A DNA stretch of 64,000 bases from a bacterium (GTDB lineage: Bacteria > UBP14 > UBA6098 > 4484-93). The notes under the pieces were generated by a model, which saw only the letters and a program-made list of their open reading frames with translations, made no database searches and was not told the DNA's origin. The DNA lies in the NCBI GenBank assembly GCA_021158465.1, contig JAGGUN010000019.1, positions 18,796 through 82,795 on the forward strand, written 5' to 3'. Positions 11,439-20,785 of the stretch are shown here, piece by piece. Numbering within the stretch: position 1 is the stretch's first letter; each line of letters begins with the position of its first letter. Position numbers and translations under genes: made by a program.

Positions 11439-14400
11439 ATGAGAAAGGGTTTTTTAATCTTTTCTTTCGCCCTTATTTTTGCCTCATACCTGTTTGGTGA
11501 GGCGAATCTGATAGAGGAAGCCTACCGAGAAGGTAGGATAACGCTTGGAGAGAGATGTCTTTACACTTTTTATGCGGTAAGGGAGCCTGAGAAATTGCCC
11601 AGGGAGTTCAAGGGCACGGATATTGGTAAGTCGATCACAACTGTCGCTCGTGATGCGTGGGTGCATATTGATGAATTCTCTCCGGTGGTGAGGCAGGAGC
11701 TTCTTGGTTATCTATCCAGACCTACCGGTCTTCCGGAGACATACGATACTGAGCATTTTAGGGTGCACTATACTACATCTGGGGCGAATGCTGTTCCCTC
11801 GAGCGCCTATGTAATACAGTATGCAAACGACTTTGAGGATGCTTGGAGCCACGAGACGGGGGAATTGGGTTTTTATACTCCTCCGTCCGACGGATATGCT
11901 GGTGGTGATAGCAGGTACGATGTTTACATAATGAGTCTTAGTGGAGGGATTTACGGTTACACGCAGCCTGAGGCTCCTGGTCCTGCTTCCTGGAACGATG
12001 CGACAAGTTTCATCGTTGTTAGGAACAATTATGCTGGTTTTCTCACGCCACAGGATGAGTGTATGCAGGTAACGAGTGCGCACGAGTTCTGTCATAGCTG
12101 TCAATTTGCTTACGATTACGGGGAGAGTAATTGGTGGATGGAGATAACATCTGTCTGGATGGAGACAGAGATGTATCCATCTTCCAATGACTATATGCTA
12201 TACTTACCGACATTCTTCAATGATCCATCGGTTTCAATAACCGTTTTCAACGGTGAGCATGAGTATTCCAGCTGTGTCTGGGGGATTTATCTTGCTCAGA
12301 GGTTTGGCAGGGATATTATAAGGGCGATATGGGATAATTGTCGATATAGCACAGCCCTTTCGGCGTTTCAGAATGTTCTCTCACAGCCTGGTTACTCTTC
12401 ATCGAGGGATGCGGCTTTCTCCGAGTTCACCATTTGGAACTATTTCACCAATTCCCGTGCGACTGGTAGCACATATCCTCGTGCCTCGGAGTTCCCACTG
12501 GTACATATTGAGAGGAGTTACTCAAGCTATCCTGTGACGGGTGGAGGAACAGTGCATCCGCCCGATCACCTTGCGGCGAACTATATAGAGTTCAACCTAC
12601 CACCGACGGGAAGAGGTCCTTTCACTGTTGTCTTCGATGGTGAGGATGGATACCGCTGGAACGCCCAGTTGATACTTCTGGGTCCTGGTTTGGCATATTC
12701 CGTTGAATCGATCCCGCTTGATTATACTGGTTATGGTCACATCTCTATCGATGACTGGGAGAGCTATGACAAGGTAATCCTTGTTCCTGTTGTTCTCTCG
12801 ACGAGCGGAGATGACATCCCGTTTTCGTTCTCTGCCAACTTTGAGGAGATGGCACCTGAGCTTTATCCGCCCGTCAATCTTGTTGCGGAGAGCGGTCATG
12901 ACAGAGAGGTGCCGCTTTCCTGGGAACCGCCGAGTCCAGGTGGTGGGGGGGTGGATACGCTCGATTACACCGATGGCACTCCGGCTGGATATTATCCAGC
13001 AGGGGATGGTGATATACTTGCTATGAGGTTCACGCCGGAGAGACCTTGCTCGATTAGGACGATTGAGGTATATTTCTATTCTGGCGGTTCGTATCCTGAT
13101 GTGACGCTGCATATCTGGCCTGACGGTGGTGGGGTGCCGGATGTCTCGACCGATATTATAACGCCGGTTACCGTTTCCCCTGAGGCTTATCCGAGCCCAA
13201 CTGTTATTACATTTACCGGAGAAGTGCCTGTAATATCAACAGGTGATGAGTTTTTCATTGGGATTCAAAATCCGTCCTCCGATACCGTTGGGATACTGCT
13301 CGATGCCTCTGCCTCTGCCTCGCCATCCCGTTCGGTGCTGTATCTTAGTTCAGAGTCTTCCTGGTATACCCTCGATGGGGATTGGTTCATAATTCCCGTT
13401 GTAAGGTATTACGGTATGAGGTTCTTTTCTGCTCCTGAGGATGAGCCGTTATCTTATAATATCTGGCGCTCGGAGACAAACGGTGGACCTTACGCCTACA
13501 TTGATAACGCCACTGGAACGAGTTATACTGACCGTTCGGTAATAAACGGTCATACATATTATTATGTTGTGACGGCGGTGTATTCAGAGGGTGAGAGCCC
13601 TTACTCGAATCAGGCTGTTGCTATTCCGGGTGTTGTTGTTTCTACTGCGGATACGCTCATCTATGATGACGGTGCTTCTGTTGGCGGTTATACTATGTCT
13701 GCTGGGGACCAATTTGCAATCAGGCTGACCCCTGATGCACCCTGTCAGATACTTGCACTCCAGTATTATGTTATCGGAAGTGGGATGTTCCAGCCGAACG
13801 TTTACACCTGGACAGGCTCGCGTGTCGGCTCACCGATGACACCTGGGTTTTTATACACGGTTGAGACGCCGACATCTGGTTGGATAGAGGTTGATGTTTC
13901 CTCCTATGAGCTTTACGCCAATGGGGATTTTGTTGTTTCTTTTGGTTTTGTCTCTGATGATATTGGTCTCGCTGTGGATACGACGGGTGGAGGAGGGAGG
14001 TGCTGGGACTATTACCACGAGTATGATATGTGGGTGGAGACCGACTGGATGTATTTCATAAGGGCGGTTGTCAGATATGTTGACACGACAGAAACGCATA
14101 CGATAAGCGGTTGTGTGTATCTTTCTGGTGGCACGGGTGGTTCTGTGCCGGGTGATCTTTCTGGCAGTATAGTTAGGGTTGAGGGGACAACGCTTGCTGA
14201 CACGACAGGCGTCGATGGTCATTATAGTTTCCCTGGGCTTGTTGTTGGCTCGTATAGTCTAAAGGCGAGCCACCCCGGGTATGAGCCTGCGACTGCCTCC
14301 GTTAGTGTTAGGAGTGATGTTACCTGCGACTTCAACCTTATCCCGCTTGAGACACCGTTGAATGAACCGAGGAACCTTTCTGCATCCAGTTATCATGACT

Positions 14401-17075
14401 CCGAGGTTCCGCTCTTCTGGGAGCTGCCGTATGGTGAGCCTGGCACGACCGAGGAGATAGGGTATGATGATGGGGGAACTCACTACTACTATTATCCGAT
14501 GCCTTCTGGCTCGATTGAAGAAACGAGATTCTTCGTCTGGTTCCCCTGCACGCTTAAGGTGGTTGGAGTTGCGTTCTACGACAGTGTTGGAGTCTACGAT
14601 GATGTTGAGGTGCACATCTGGGCAGATGATGGATACGGAATGCCCGATACATCCGTTAATCTGGTGACGCCTCTTGTGGTTGAGCCCGAGCCTTTTGACC
14701 CGCGTTACGGCGTTCAGTGGACGGTTGTCGACCTCTCTGATTCGGGGATTGTCTTCCCTGCGGGCAGTGAGTTCCATATCGGGGTTAGAAAGCTGGGAGA
14801 CCATCCCAGTGTGCTTTCCGATTCGGCAGCCTCATACACTCCACCGAGGAGTCATGCCTTTAATTCAGCGCTGGAAAACTGGGTAGAAACGAATGACTAT
14901 CTAATCCATATTATCGTTACATATACCGAGCCTTTCAGGAGGACTGCGGCTGTCTGTCCTGCAAAGCCTGCCAGAGGTTTTGAGGAGTCTCATATATTTG
15001 CTAATACAGGGAGAGTCGTATCTCCTGTTCCACGGATCAGGGGGGTAAGTGAAAGCCTTGCTGCCGAGGGTATCCTCGGGTACAATATATATCGAAGCAC
15101 CGTTCCACACACGGGATACAGCCTAATTGCGACAGTTGATACGAACTCGTATGTTGACAGCACCGTTTTGAACGGGACAAGATATTACTATGTTGCGACG
15201 GCAATTTATCCACACGGAGAGAGCGACTACTCGAATGAGGCATCTGCTTTACCGAGGGCACCGGTTGGGGATGCGGCGGTTCTTGTCGTCGATGACGACG
15301 GGAGCGTTACCGTTCCGGTATTTGAGGACCTTGCGGAGTACTATACCGAGCCGCTTGATAGCCTCGGAGTTCCTTATAATGTCTATGAGGTAACAGAAAT
15401 TGGTGGCAATGGTCCCGACGCTGAGACGATGTCGGGGTATCAGGCGGTCATATGGCTTACGGGGAGGTGCTATTCTGAGACTATGACTCTGACGGACGAT
15501 GATGAGACTGCTCTCTCTGAGTATCTTGACGGTGGCGGAAAGCTTTTCCTCTCTGCTCAGGACTACCTTTGGGATAGATATTACGGCGCTACAAGCTTTG
15601 CACCGGGGGATTTCCCGTACGACTATCTTGGTATCAGCGGAGCTACTCAGGACCTTTGGGCGATATATGGCGACACATCGGCGACGATCGTTGGCATGGC
15701 TGGCTCACTCGCTGAGGGGTTGGTATTCAGGTTCAGGAACCCGTTCGATGAGTGGGCTCTTTACCCTGACAACCTCTTTGCAAGGGATGGGGCGGACTAT
15801 GTCTTCCAAATAACCGGAGATATATCGAGTGGTTATCCTGCTGTGGAATATGGTTTTGGTCGTTCGAAGACTGTTTTTACGACGCTTGAGTTCTCCGGTC
15901 TTGCCGAGAGGGGAGGCGATAACACGAGGCTTGAGCTTATGCGGAGGATACTGTTCGACTATTTCGGTGTGTATCTTGGCGAGGAAAGGGAGGTAACATA
16001 CAATCCGGTCGCTGGTTGGAACCAGTTCTCGCTTCCGCTGGATGTGGATGATTACTCTACTGACTCTGTTTTCCCTGGGAGTGAGTACTGCTTCTGGTAT
16101 AATCCTGATTCGGCGAGGTATGAGGAGGCGGACGAGATTGAGGCTGGCAAGTCGTATTTCGTGTGGTTTCCGAGGGATACGAGTTTTACTATATCTGGAC
16201 GTCCTCTTATGAGTTTTACCGTTCGCCTTAGGGTCGGCTGGAATATGACAGGGAGTATCTGGTCAGAGGATGGTGTCCCGTATGCAAACGCTTCTACTGA
16301 CCCAGATGGGCTTATCCTTCTGGATGCTTATCATTTTGATGCATCGAGACGAATATATACCCCTTCGGATGTGATAGTTCCTGGGCTTGGATACTGGAGC
16401 CTCGTCACAGGGAGTTGCAACTACACCCTAACCGAAGGTGAGGGGAAAAGAAAACCTGAAGAGAGGGCTGAACCCATTGCAACATTTACCTTCCCAGGGT
16501 ATGGGAGTGTGTCTATCGTCTCATCGGAGAGGGGATTCTCTGTACCCGCTCTTCCTGTCTTGCCCGGGGTAGAGAGGGAGCTGTTTTTCGACTCTCCCGA
16601 GGGAAGGCTGATGATGTTGGCAACAGAGCCTGTCTTGGGTGAGGAGTGGACGCTTGTCATAAGGGGGGATGGCAGCCTGAGATATTCGATTGCACCCGGC
16701 TATCTGTTTGAATGCGATATGGATGGCGTGAAGATGCATCTTATCTCATGCGGCAGTATCGATGTGGAAGGGGAAACAGTTCTTAAGCTCACACTTAGTG
16801 GTGTAAAGCCTGAGAGTTTCGTTCTGTTGGGTAACTTCCCTAACCCGTTCAATCCGGAGACTAAGCTCTGTTTTCTTCTTCCCGAGGACCGAGAGGTTAC
16901 ACTTTCCGTCTATAATCTGACGGGTGGTTGTATCTTCGAAGAGAGGTATGGGAGGATGTCAGCGGGGATGAACTCCCTCGTCTGGAACGGGGAGAAGTTC
17001 CCGTCGGGTGTATATCTGTTCAGGCTTCGCGCAGGGAACGAGGAAAGGTTCGGCAGGATGATGCTCGTAAAATAA
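11439..17075 (+). CDS. Giant secreted HExxH metalloprotease (MXAN_6640-like) with C-terminal sorting module
   Basis: Predicted exported protease of 1878 residues. A signal peptide (1-20) precedes a zinc-protease domain (about 95-400) with HEFCH (His215, Glu216, His219), as in the putative MXAN_6640-type family. Behind it lie fibronectin-III-like pieces (e.g. NIWRSETNGGPY). Three diverged copies of a roughly 140-residue beta module begin with D(Y/D)DG and end before a VVRY/VTYT strand (about 510-655, 740-885 and 1005-1165). A carboxypeptidase-regulatory-like domain (885-965) sits between copies. A GWN double module (about 1520-1665) also occurs in the next gene. The end is a FlgD-like sorting domain, FPNPFNPET ... 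SGVYLFRL ... MMLVK. Substrate unknown; cell-surface or extracellular digestion is inferred. Confidence 0.85.
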   Translation: MRKGFLIFSFALIFASYLFGEANLIEEAYREGRITLGERCLYTFYAVREPEKLPREFKGTDIGKSITTVARDAWVHIDEFSPVVRQELLGYLSRPTGLPETYDTEHFRVHYTTSGANAVPSSAYVIQYANDFEDAWSHETGELGFYTPPSDGYAGGDSRYDVYIMSLSGGIYGYTQPEAPGPASWNDATSFIVVRNNYAGFLTPQDECMQVTSAHEFCHSCQFAYDYGESNWWMEITSVWMETEMYPSSNDYMLYLPTFFNDPSVSITVFNGEHEYSSCVWGIYLAQRFGRDIIRAIWDNCRYSTALSAFQNVLSQPGYSSSRDAAFSEFTIWNYFTNSRATGSTYPRASEFPLVHIERSYSSYPVTGGGTVHPPDHLAANYIEFNLPPTGRGPFTVVFDGEDGYRWNAQLILLGPGLAYSVESIPLDYTGYGHISIDDWESYDKVILVPVVLSTSGDDIPFSFSANFEEMAPELYPPVNLVAESGHDREVPLSWEPPSPGGGGVDTLDYTDGTPAGYYPAGDGDILAMRFTPERPCSIRTIEVYFYSGGSYPDVTLHIWPDGGGVPDVSTDIITPVTVSPEAYPSPTVITFTGEVPVISTGDEFFIGIQNPSSDTVGILLDASASASPSRSVLYLSSESSWYTLDGDWFIIPVVRYYGMRFFSAPEDEPLSYNIWRSETNGGPYAYIDNATGTSYTDRSVINGHTYYYVVTAVYSEGESPYSNQAVAIPGVVVSTADTLIYDDGASVGGYTMSAGDQFAIRLTPDAPCQILALQYYVIGSGMFQPNVYTWTGSRVGSPMTPGFLYTVETPTSGWIEVDVSSYELYANGDFVVSFGFVSDDIGLAVDTTGGGGRCWDYYHEYDMWVETDWMYFIRAVVRYVDTTETHTISGCVYLSGGTGGSVPGDLSGSIVRVEGTTLADTTGVDGHYSFPGLVVGSYSLKASHPGYEPATASVSVRSDVTCDFNLIPLETPLNEPRNLSASSYHDSEVPLFWELPYGEPGTTEEIGYDDGGTHYYYYPMPSGSIEETRFFVWFPCTLKVVGVAFYDSVGVYDDVEVHIWADDGYGMPDTSVNLVTPLVVEPEPFDPRYGVQWTVVDLSDSGIVFPAGSEFHIGVRKLGDHPSVLSDSAASYTPPRSHAFNSALENWVETNDYLIHIIVTYTEPFRRTAAVCPAKPARGFEESHIFANTGRVVSPVPRIRGVSESLAAEGILGYNIYRSTVPHTGYSLIATVDTNSYVDSTVLNGTRYYYVATAIYPHGESDYSNEASALPRAPVGDAAVLVVDDDGSVTVPVFEDLAEYYTEPLDSLGVPYNVYEVTEIGGNGPDAETMSGYQAVIWLTGRCYSETMTLTDDDETALSEYLDGGGKLFLSAQDYLWDRYYGATSFAPGDFPYDYLGISGATQDLWAIYGDTSATIVGMAGSLAEGLVFRFRNPFDEWALYPDNLFARDGADYVFQITGDISSGYPAVEYGFGRSKTVFTTLEFSGLAERGGDNTRLELMRRILFDYFGVYLGEEREVTYNPVAGWNQFSLPLDVDDYSTDSVFPGSEYCFWYNPDSARYEEADEIEAGKSYFVWFPRDTSFTISGRPLMSFTVRLRVGWNMTGSIWSEDGVPYANASTDPDGLILLDAYHFDASRRIYTPSDVIVPGLGYWSLVTGSCNYTLTEGEGKRKPEERAEPIATFTFPGYGSVSIVSSERGFSVPALPVLPGVERELFFDSPEGRLMMLATEPVLGEEWTLVIRGDGSLRYSIAPGYLFECDMDGVKMHLISCGSIDVEGETVLKLTLSGVKPESFVLLGNFPNPFNPETKLCFLLPEDREVTLSVYNLTGGCIFEERYGRMSAGMNSLVWNGEKFPSGVYLFRLRAGNEERFGRMMLVK

Positions 17076-17084
17076 AGGAGCGAG

Positions 17085-18905
17085 ATGAGGAGGCTGTCCT
17101 TAGCTGTTATAGTTCTGCTTCTTTTGTGGAGTGTTCTTGAGGGTAAGGTGGACAAGTATTGGATATTCTTCTCCGACAAGGGGAAGATAGATATAGACTC
17201 TGCCCTGGCTCATCTTGAAGCAAACCTGACTCCGCATGCCCGAGCTCGCAGGGAGAAGCTGTTTTCCAACAGGGAGTTCCTTGTGGACTTTCAAGACATC
17301 CCCGTCAATGAAGATTATATTAGGTCTCTTCAGTTGATGGGTGTTGTGCCTGTTCACAGGAGCAGGTGGCTGAACGCTATCTCCGCTTATCTCCCTGATA
17401 CGCTCTTGGAGGATATCCAGATGTTTGGGTTTGTTGATTCGGTTAAAAGGATTATCCCCTTGCCAGCAGACAACGGGAAGCCAATGACTGTACCGCTGTT
17501 CTCTCCAGGTGAGACACTGCCCTATGACTACGGTCCTTCTTTTCACCAGTATGATATGATTAAGATCCCGTTTGCTCACAGGCTTGGGCTGACCGGTGAC
17601 GGTGTTTTGGTTTGTATTATGGATACAGGTTTTAGAACGACGCACCAGGCGTTTGCCGAGATGGAGATTGTTGCCACATACGATTTCATAGATGGTGATG
17701 AGGTGGTTGACCTTGAGCCTGGTGATCTACCGAGCCAGATATATCATGGGACATCTACACTTTCGGTTGTGGGAGGGAGGTACGACGGTCAGATTGTTGC
17801 TCCGGCGTTTGGGTCGTGGTATCTTCTTGCTAAGACAGAGGATTTGTCGATGGAGATGCCCGTTGAGATGGACCACTGGGTCGCTGCAATGGAGTGGGCA
17901 GACAGTATAGGCGCGGATGTTATAACAACCTCACTTGGATACAGTCGCTTCGACGATGGAACAGGATACACATACGAGGATATGGACGGAAACACAACGG
18001 TTATAACAGTCGCCGCTGACAGGGCAGCAGAGCTGGGGATACTGGTATTCACATCAGCAGGGAACTCGGGACCATCTCCCGGGACGCTTACCGCGCCTGC
18101 CGACGCTGATAGTGCCGTTGCTGTTGGAGCGCTCGAACCGTATGGCGAGCCTGCAGGTTTTAGTTCCCGTGGTCCGACATACGACGGGAGGATAAAGCCC
18201 GATATATCCACTCAGGGAGTTGCAGTTGCCTGCGCGAACTCGGAAGATGATTTCTCCTTTGGTGCGTTTGGTGGAACATCGGCTGCTTGTCCAATCGCGG
18301 CTGGACTTGGGGCACTTCTGCTCGAGGCTCACCCCGACTGGACACCTACGATGGCTATTGACTCTGTGAAGCGTTATGCGAGCGAATCGGCTACACCCAA
18401 CAACGATGTCGGATGGGGAATACCAAACCTGCTTCTGACGCTTACCGGAGGGGTAGACACGCTCACTGTTCCAATTTCCCTTGTCCGTGGATGGAATATG
18501 ATTTCGTTCCCGATCATCTTTGAGAGTGATATAAGGGATGTTCTCCCGATTATAGGGTATGCGTATAGCTTCGACCCTGAAAGTTACGCATATAGAAGGG
18601 ACAGTATAGCAACCCCAGGTGTTGGATATTTTGTTCTATCGGGTGTCGATACGACGGTCTATATCACGGGGGTGCCTGTTCCCATTTACGCGAGAGAGCT
18701 TCATGCTGGCTGGAACCTTGTCGGGTCGATATGTCGGGATTTTGCTTACCCATCGGTGGACAGCCGACCAGATGGTGTGCTGTATGGTGGCGCTTACCTG
18801 TTTAATGCAGGGAGCCGCAGGTATGAGGAGAGAGATACACTTGAGCCAGGTAAAGGATACTGGATACTTTCACTTGAACCGTCAAAGATATGGGTAGGGA
18901 GGTAG
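17085..18905 (+). CDS. Secreted subtilisin-like serine protease (S8 family)
   Basis: Exported subtilase of 606 residues. A signal peptide (1-20) and an inhibitor-like propeptide (about 21-135) precede the catalytic domain. The triad is visible: Asp180 in CIMDTGF, His221 in YHGTST, Ser399 in FGGTSAACPIA, with oxyanion Asn327 in SAGNSGP. After the domain comes a two-part GWN module (about 467-604: RGWNMISFP ... AGWNLVGSI) that matches the one near the end of the preceding giant protease. Unlike its two upstream neighbours it has no PNPFN/SGVY sorting domain, so it is probably released or held by the GWN module. AAAGGAG before the ATG fixes the start. Confidence 0.93.
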   Translation: MRRLSLAVIVLLLLWSVLEGKVDKYWIFFSDKGKIDIDSALAHLEANLTPHARARREKLFSNREFLVDFQDIPVNEDYIRSLQLMGVVPVHRSRWLNAISAYLPDTLLEDIQMFGFVDSVKRIIPLPADNGKPMTVPLFSPGETLPYDYGPSFHQYDMIKIPFAHRLGLTGDGVLVCIMDTGFRTTHQAFAEMEIVATYDFIDGDEVVDLEPGDLPSQIYHGTSTLSVVGGRYDGQIVAPAFGSWYLLAKTEDLSMEMPVEMDHWVAAMEWADSIGADVITTSLGYSRFDDGTGYTYEDMDGNTTVITVAADRAAELGILVFTSAGNSGPSPGTLTAPADADSAVAVGALEPYGEPAGFSSRGPTYDGRIKPDISTQGVAVACANSEDDFSFGAFGGTSAACPIAAGLGALLLEAHPDWTPTMAIDSVKRYASESATPNNDVGWGIPNLLLTLTGGVDTLTVPISLVRGWNMISFPIIFESDIRDVLPIIGYAYSFDPESYAYRRDSIATPGVGYFVLSGVDTTVYITGVPVPIYARELHAGWNLVGSICRDFAYPSVDSRPDGVLYGGAYLFNAGSRRYEERDTLEPGKGYWILSLEPSKIWVGR

Positions 18906-18907
18906 AT

Positions 18908-20197
18908 ATGAGAGCGGTGCTTGTTCCTATGGCGCTTGTGATTCTCGTTTGGGTTGGATGCTCTGGTAGTTCTCCAAAGGTGGAGCTGTCGAGTGAAGAG
19001 TGGAACTTTGGAGAACTGCTTTTGAGGCAGAAGCTATCCACGGATATTGTTATAAAGAATGTTGGGCGGTCTCCGCTTGAGATTGAAGGAATAAGAAGCA
19101 CCTGCGATTGCGTTCTCATCGGTGAATACCCTGAGCAGATCGCTCCTGGGGACTCTGCGATACTTACGATAACATATATTGCCGATGCCGTAGGGGAGCA
19201 AAAGAAGACTGTCTATATCGAGACGAACGATAAGGAGAATTCGCTTCTTTCGTTCAAGATTAGGGGGGTGGTCTCGGAAGCGGCAGAGATACGGGATAGC
19301 AGTTTCGCCGTACTCCCGTTTGAGTTTCCTGGGAATATGAAGGTAGGGCTATCTGTTGCGAGGAGTATCGAAAAGATGCTTGTGGATAAAGGGTTTCATC
19401 TTGAGAGCGGGGCACCGCTTGTTGAGAAGATAAAATCTGACCCGGGTTATCTGAAACAGGGGACGGACGAGCTGGTGAGGAAGTATGCAGCTATCCTGGG
19501 GTTGAACTTTGCACTCCTTGGAGATATAAGAGATACCCCAGAGGGATACTGGATGAGGCTTTTCTTGATCGACACACACTTTGACTATTACATTCCGAAG
19601 CAGATACTTGCTTCTGATACTGCTTCTCTTATTTCGCTTGCTCAGGACACGGTGGCATCTGTTATGGACAATCTGGGTAGCATTGAGTCAAGGCTATTCA
19701 GGGAGAGTATTCAGGCTAAATGGCTCAGGAATAGGGCAAAAATGATGAATAAGCCTGCCCCACCGATTGAATTGCCGTATCTCACAGGTGGGAAGGGGGA
19801 GTTTCGCCTCGCCGACTATAAGGGGAAGGTCGTCCTTATGCACTTCTTCAGTGAGGAGTGCGAGCATTGCAGGGAAGAAATAGAATGGTTATCGAAGCTG
19901 GATACCCTTAATACCGATGGCAATCTTGTCATCGTTGCTGTTTCCATCGATGCAGATGACCCCGATGGAGTGAAAAGGTATATAGAGGAAAAGGGGATAG
20001 ACTATCCTGTGCTGCTTTTACCGTTTGACCTGCCACCTGTTCAGGATGCTATTATGGAAGATTTCTTCTCTGGAATGACGCCGCAGATATTTGTCATAGA
20101 TAAGGATGGACTGATCCGTGAGAATATGGTTGGTTTCAACAAGAAGCTTACATCAAAGCTGGAGAACTTGCTTAAAACAGTTTTATCGGAGGGATAA
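18908..20197 (+). CDS. Lipoprotein fusing DUF1573, a TolB/FlgO-like segment and a TlpA/AhpC-type thioredoxin
   Basis: Predicted outer- or inner-membrane lipoprotein, 429 residues from the ATG at 18908 (GGGAGG upstream); an in-frame ATG at 18890 would lie inside the subtilase gene. The lipobox is VWVGC. Residues 25-120 are a DUF1573/ASH-type beta domain (NVGRSPLEIEGIRSTCDCV). Residues about 130-260 resemble FlgO/TolB-N type domains (FAVLPFEFPG ... LLGDIRDTPEGYW). Residues about 280-425 are a thioredoxin fold with the redox pair CEHC (Cys318, Cys321) and cis-Pro in MTPQIFVID. Likely a periplasmic thiol reductase; the three-domain arrangement is unusual. It follows the subtilase by two bases, suggesting a role in folding cysteine-containing exported proteins. 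Confidence 0.8.
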   Translation: MRAVLVPMALVILVWVGCSGSSPKVELSSEEWNFGELLLRQKLSTDIVIKNVGRSPLEIEGIRSTCDCVLIGEYPEQIAPGDSAILTITYIADAVGEQKKTVYIETNDKENSLLSFKIRGVVSEAAEIRDSSFAVLPFEFPGNMKVGLSVARSIEKMLVDKGFHLESGAPLVEKIKSDPGYLKQGTDELVRKYAAILGLNFALLGDIRDTPEGYWMRLFLIDTHFDYYIPKQILASDTASLISLAQDTVASVMDNLGSIESRLFRESIQAKWLRNRAKMMNKPAPPIELPYLTGGKGEFRLADYKGKVVLMHFFSEECEHCREEIEWLSKLDTLNTDGNLVIVAVSIDADDPDGVKRYIEEKGIDYPVLLLPFDLPPVQDAIMEDFFSGMTPQIFVIDKDGLIRENMVGFNKKLTSKLENLLKTVLSEG

Positions 20198-20198
20198 A

Positions 20199-20753
20199 AT
20201 GATACTTCTCTTACTTCTTTTGCTCATCATCATTGTGGTCATAGTGTGGGGGGTCGCTATTTACAACAAGATAATCGTCTTGAGGAACACCATCAAGCAG
20301 GCATGGGGTGATATTGATGTTCAGTTGAAGCGGAGGTATGACCTCATACCGAACCTTGTAGAGACGGTGAAGGGTTACGCGAAGCATGAGAGGGGGACAT
20401 TCGAGAAGGTTACGGAGGCTCGGAGGATGGCAATATCTGCGAGGACTCCCCGTGAGCAGGCGCGAGCTGAGAATATGCTTACAGGAGCGTTGAAGTCGCT
20501 TTTTGCTGTGGCGGAAGCTTATCCTGAGCTCAAGGCTAATCAAAACTTTCTCTCACTACAGTCGAGCCTGAACGAGATAGAGGATGCCATTCAAAATGCT
20601 CGAAGGTATTACAACGCTGTCGTCAGGGATTATAATGTCTCGATACAGAAGTTCCCCAATAACATCGTTGCCGGTGCGTTTGGCTTCGGTGAAGAAGAGG
20701 TGTTCGAGCTTGAGCTTGCTGAGGAACGGAAGGTCCCTGAGGTGGAGTTCTGA
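20199..20753 (+). CDS. lemA: LemA family protein
   Basis: LemA proteins are small membrane-anchored helical proteins of uncertain role, often near peptidases. The 184-residue product has one N-terminal membrane helix (1-22) followed by the family signature: AWGDIDVQLKRRYDLIPNLV, EAYPELKAN, and RRYYNAVVRDYN. It ends with FPNNIVAGAFGF. The start at 20199 follows GGAGGGATAAA and the stop of the thioredoxin lipoprotein by one base, so the two are co-transcribed. An ORF extending upstream into that gene is not the real start. Confidence 0.94.
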   Translation: MILLLLLLLIIIVVIVWGVAIYNKIIVLRNTIKQAWGDIDVQLKRRYDLIPNLVETVKGYAKHERGTFEKVTEARRMAISARTPREQARAENMLTGALKSLFAVAEAYPELKANQNFLSLQSSLNEIEDAIQNARRYYNAVVRDYNVSIQKFPNNIVAGAFGFGEEEVFELELAEERKVPEVEF

Positions 20754-20785
20754 TTGTCTTTGTCTTAGGAAGGTGGGGAGGTAAT

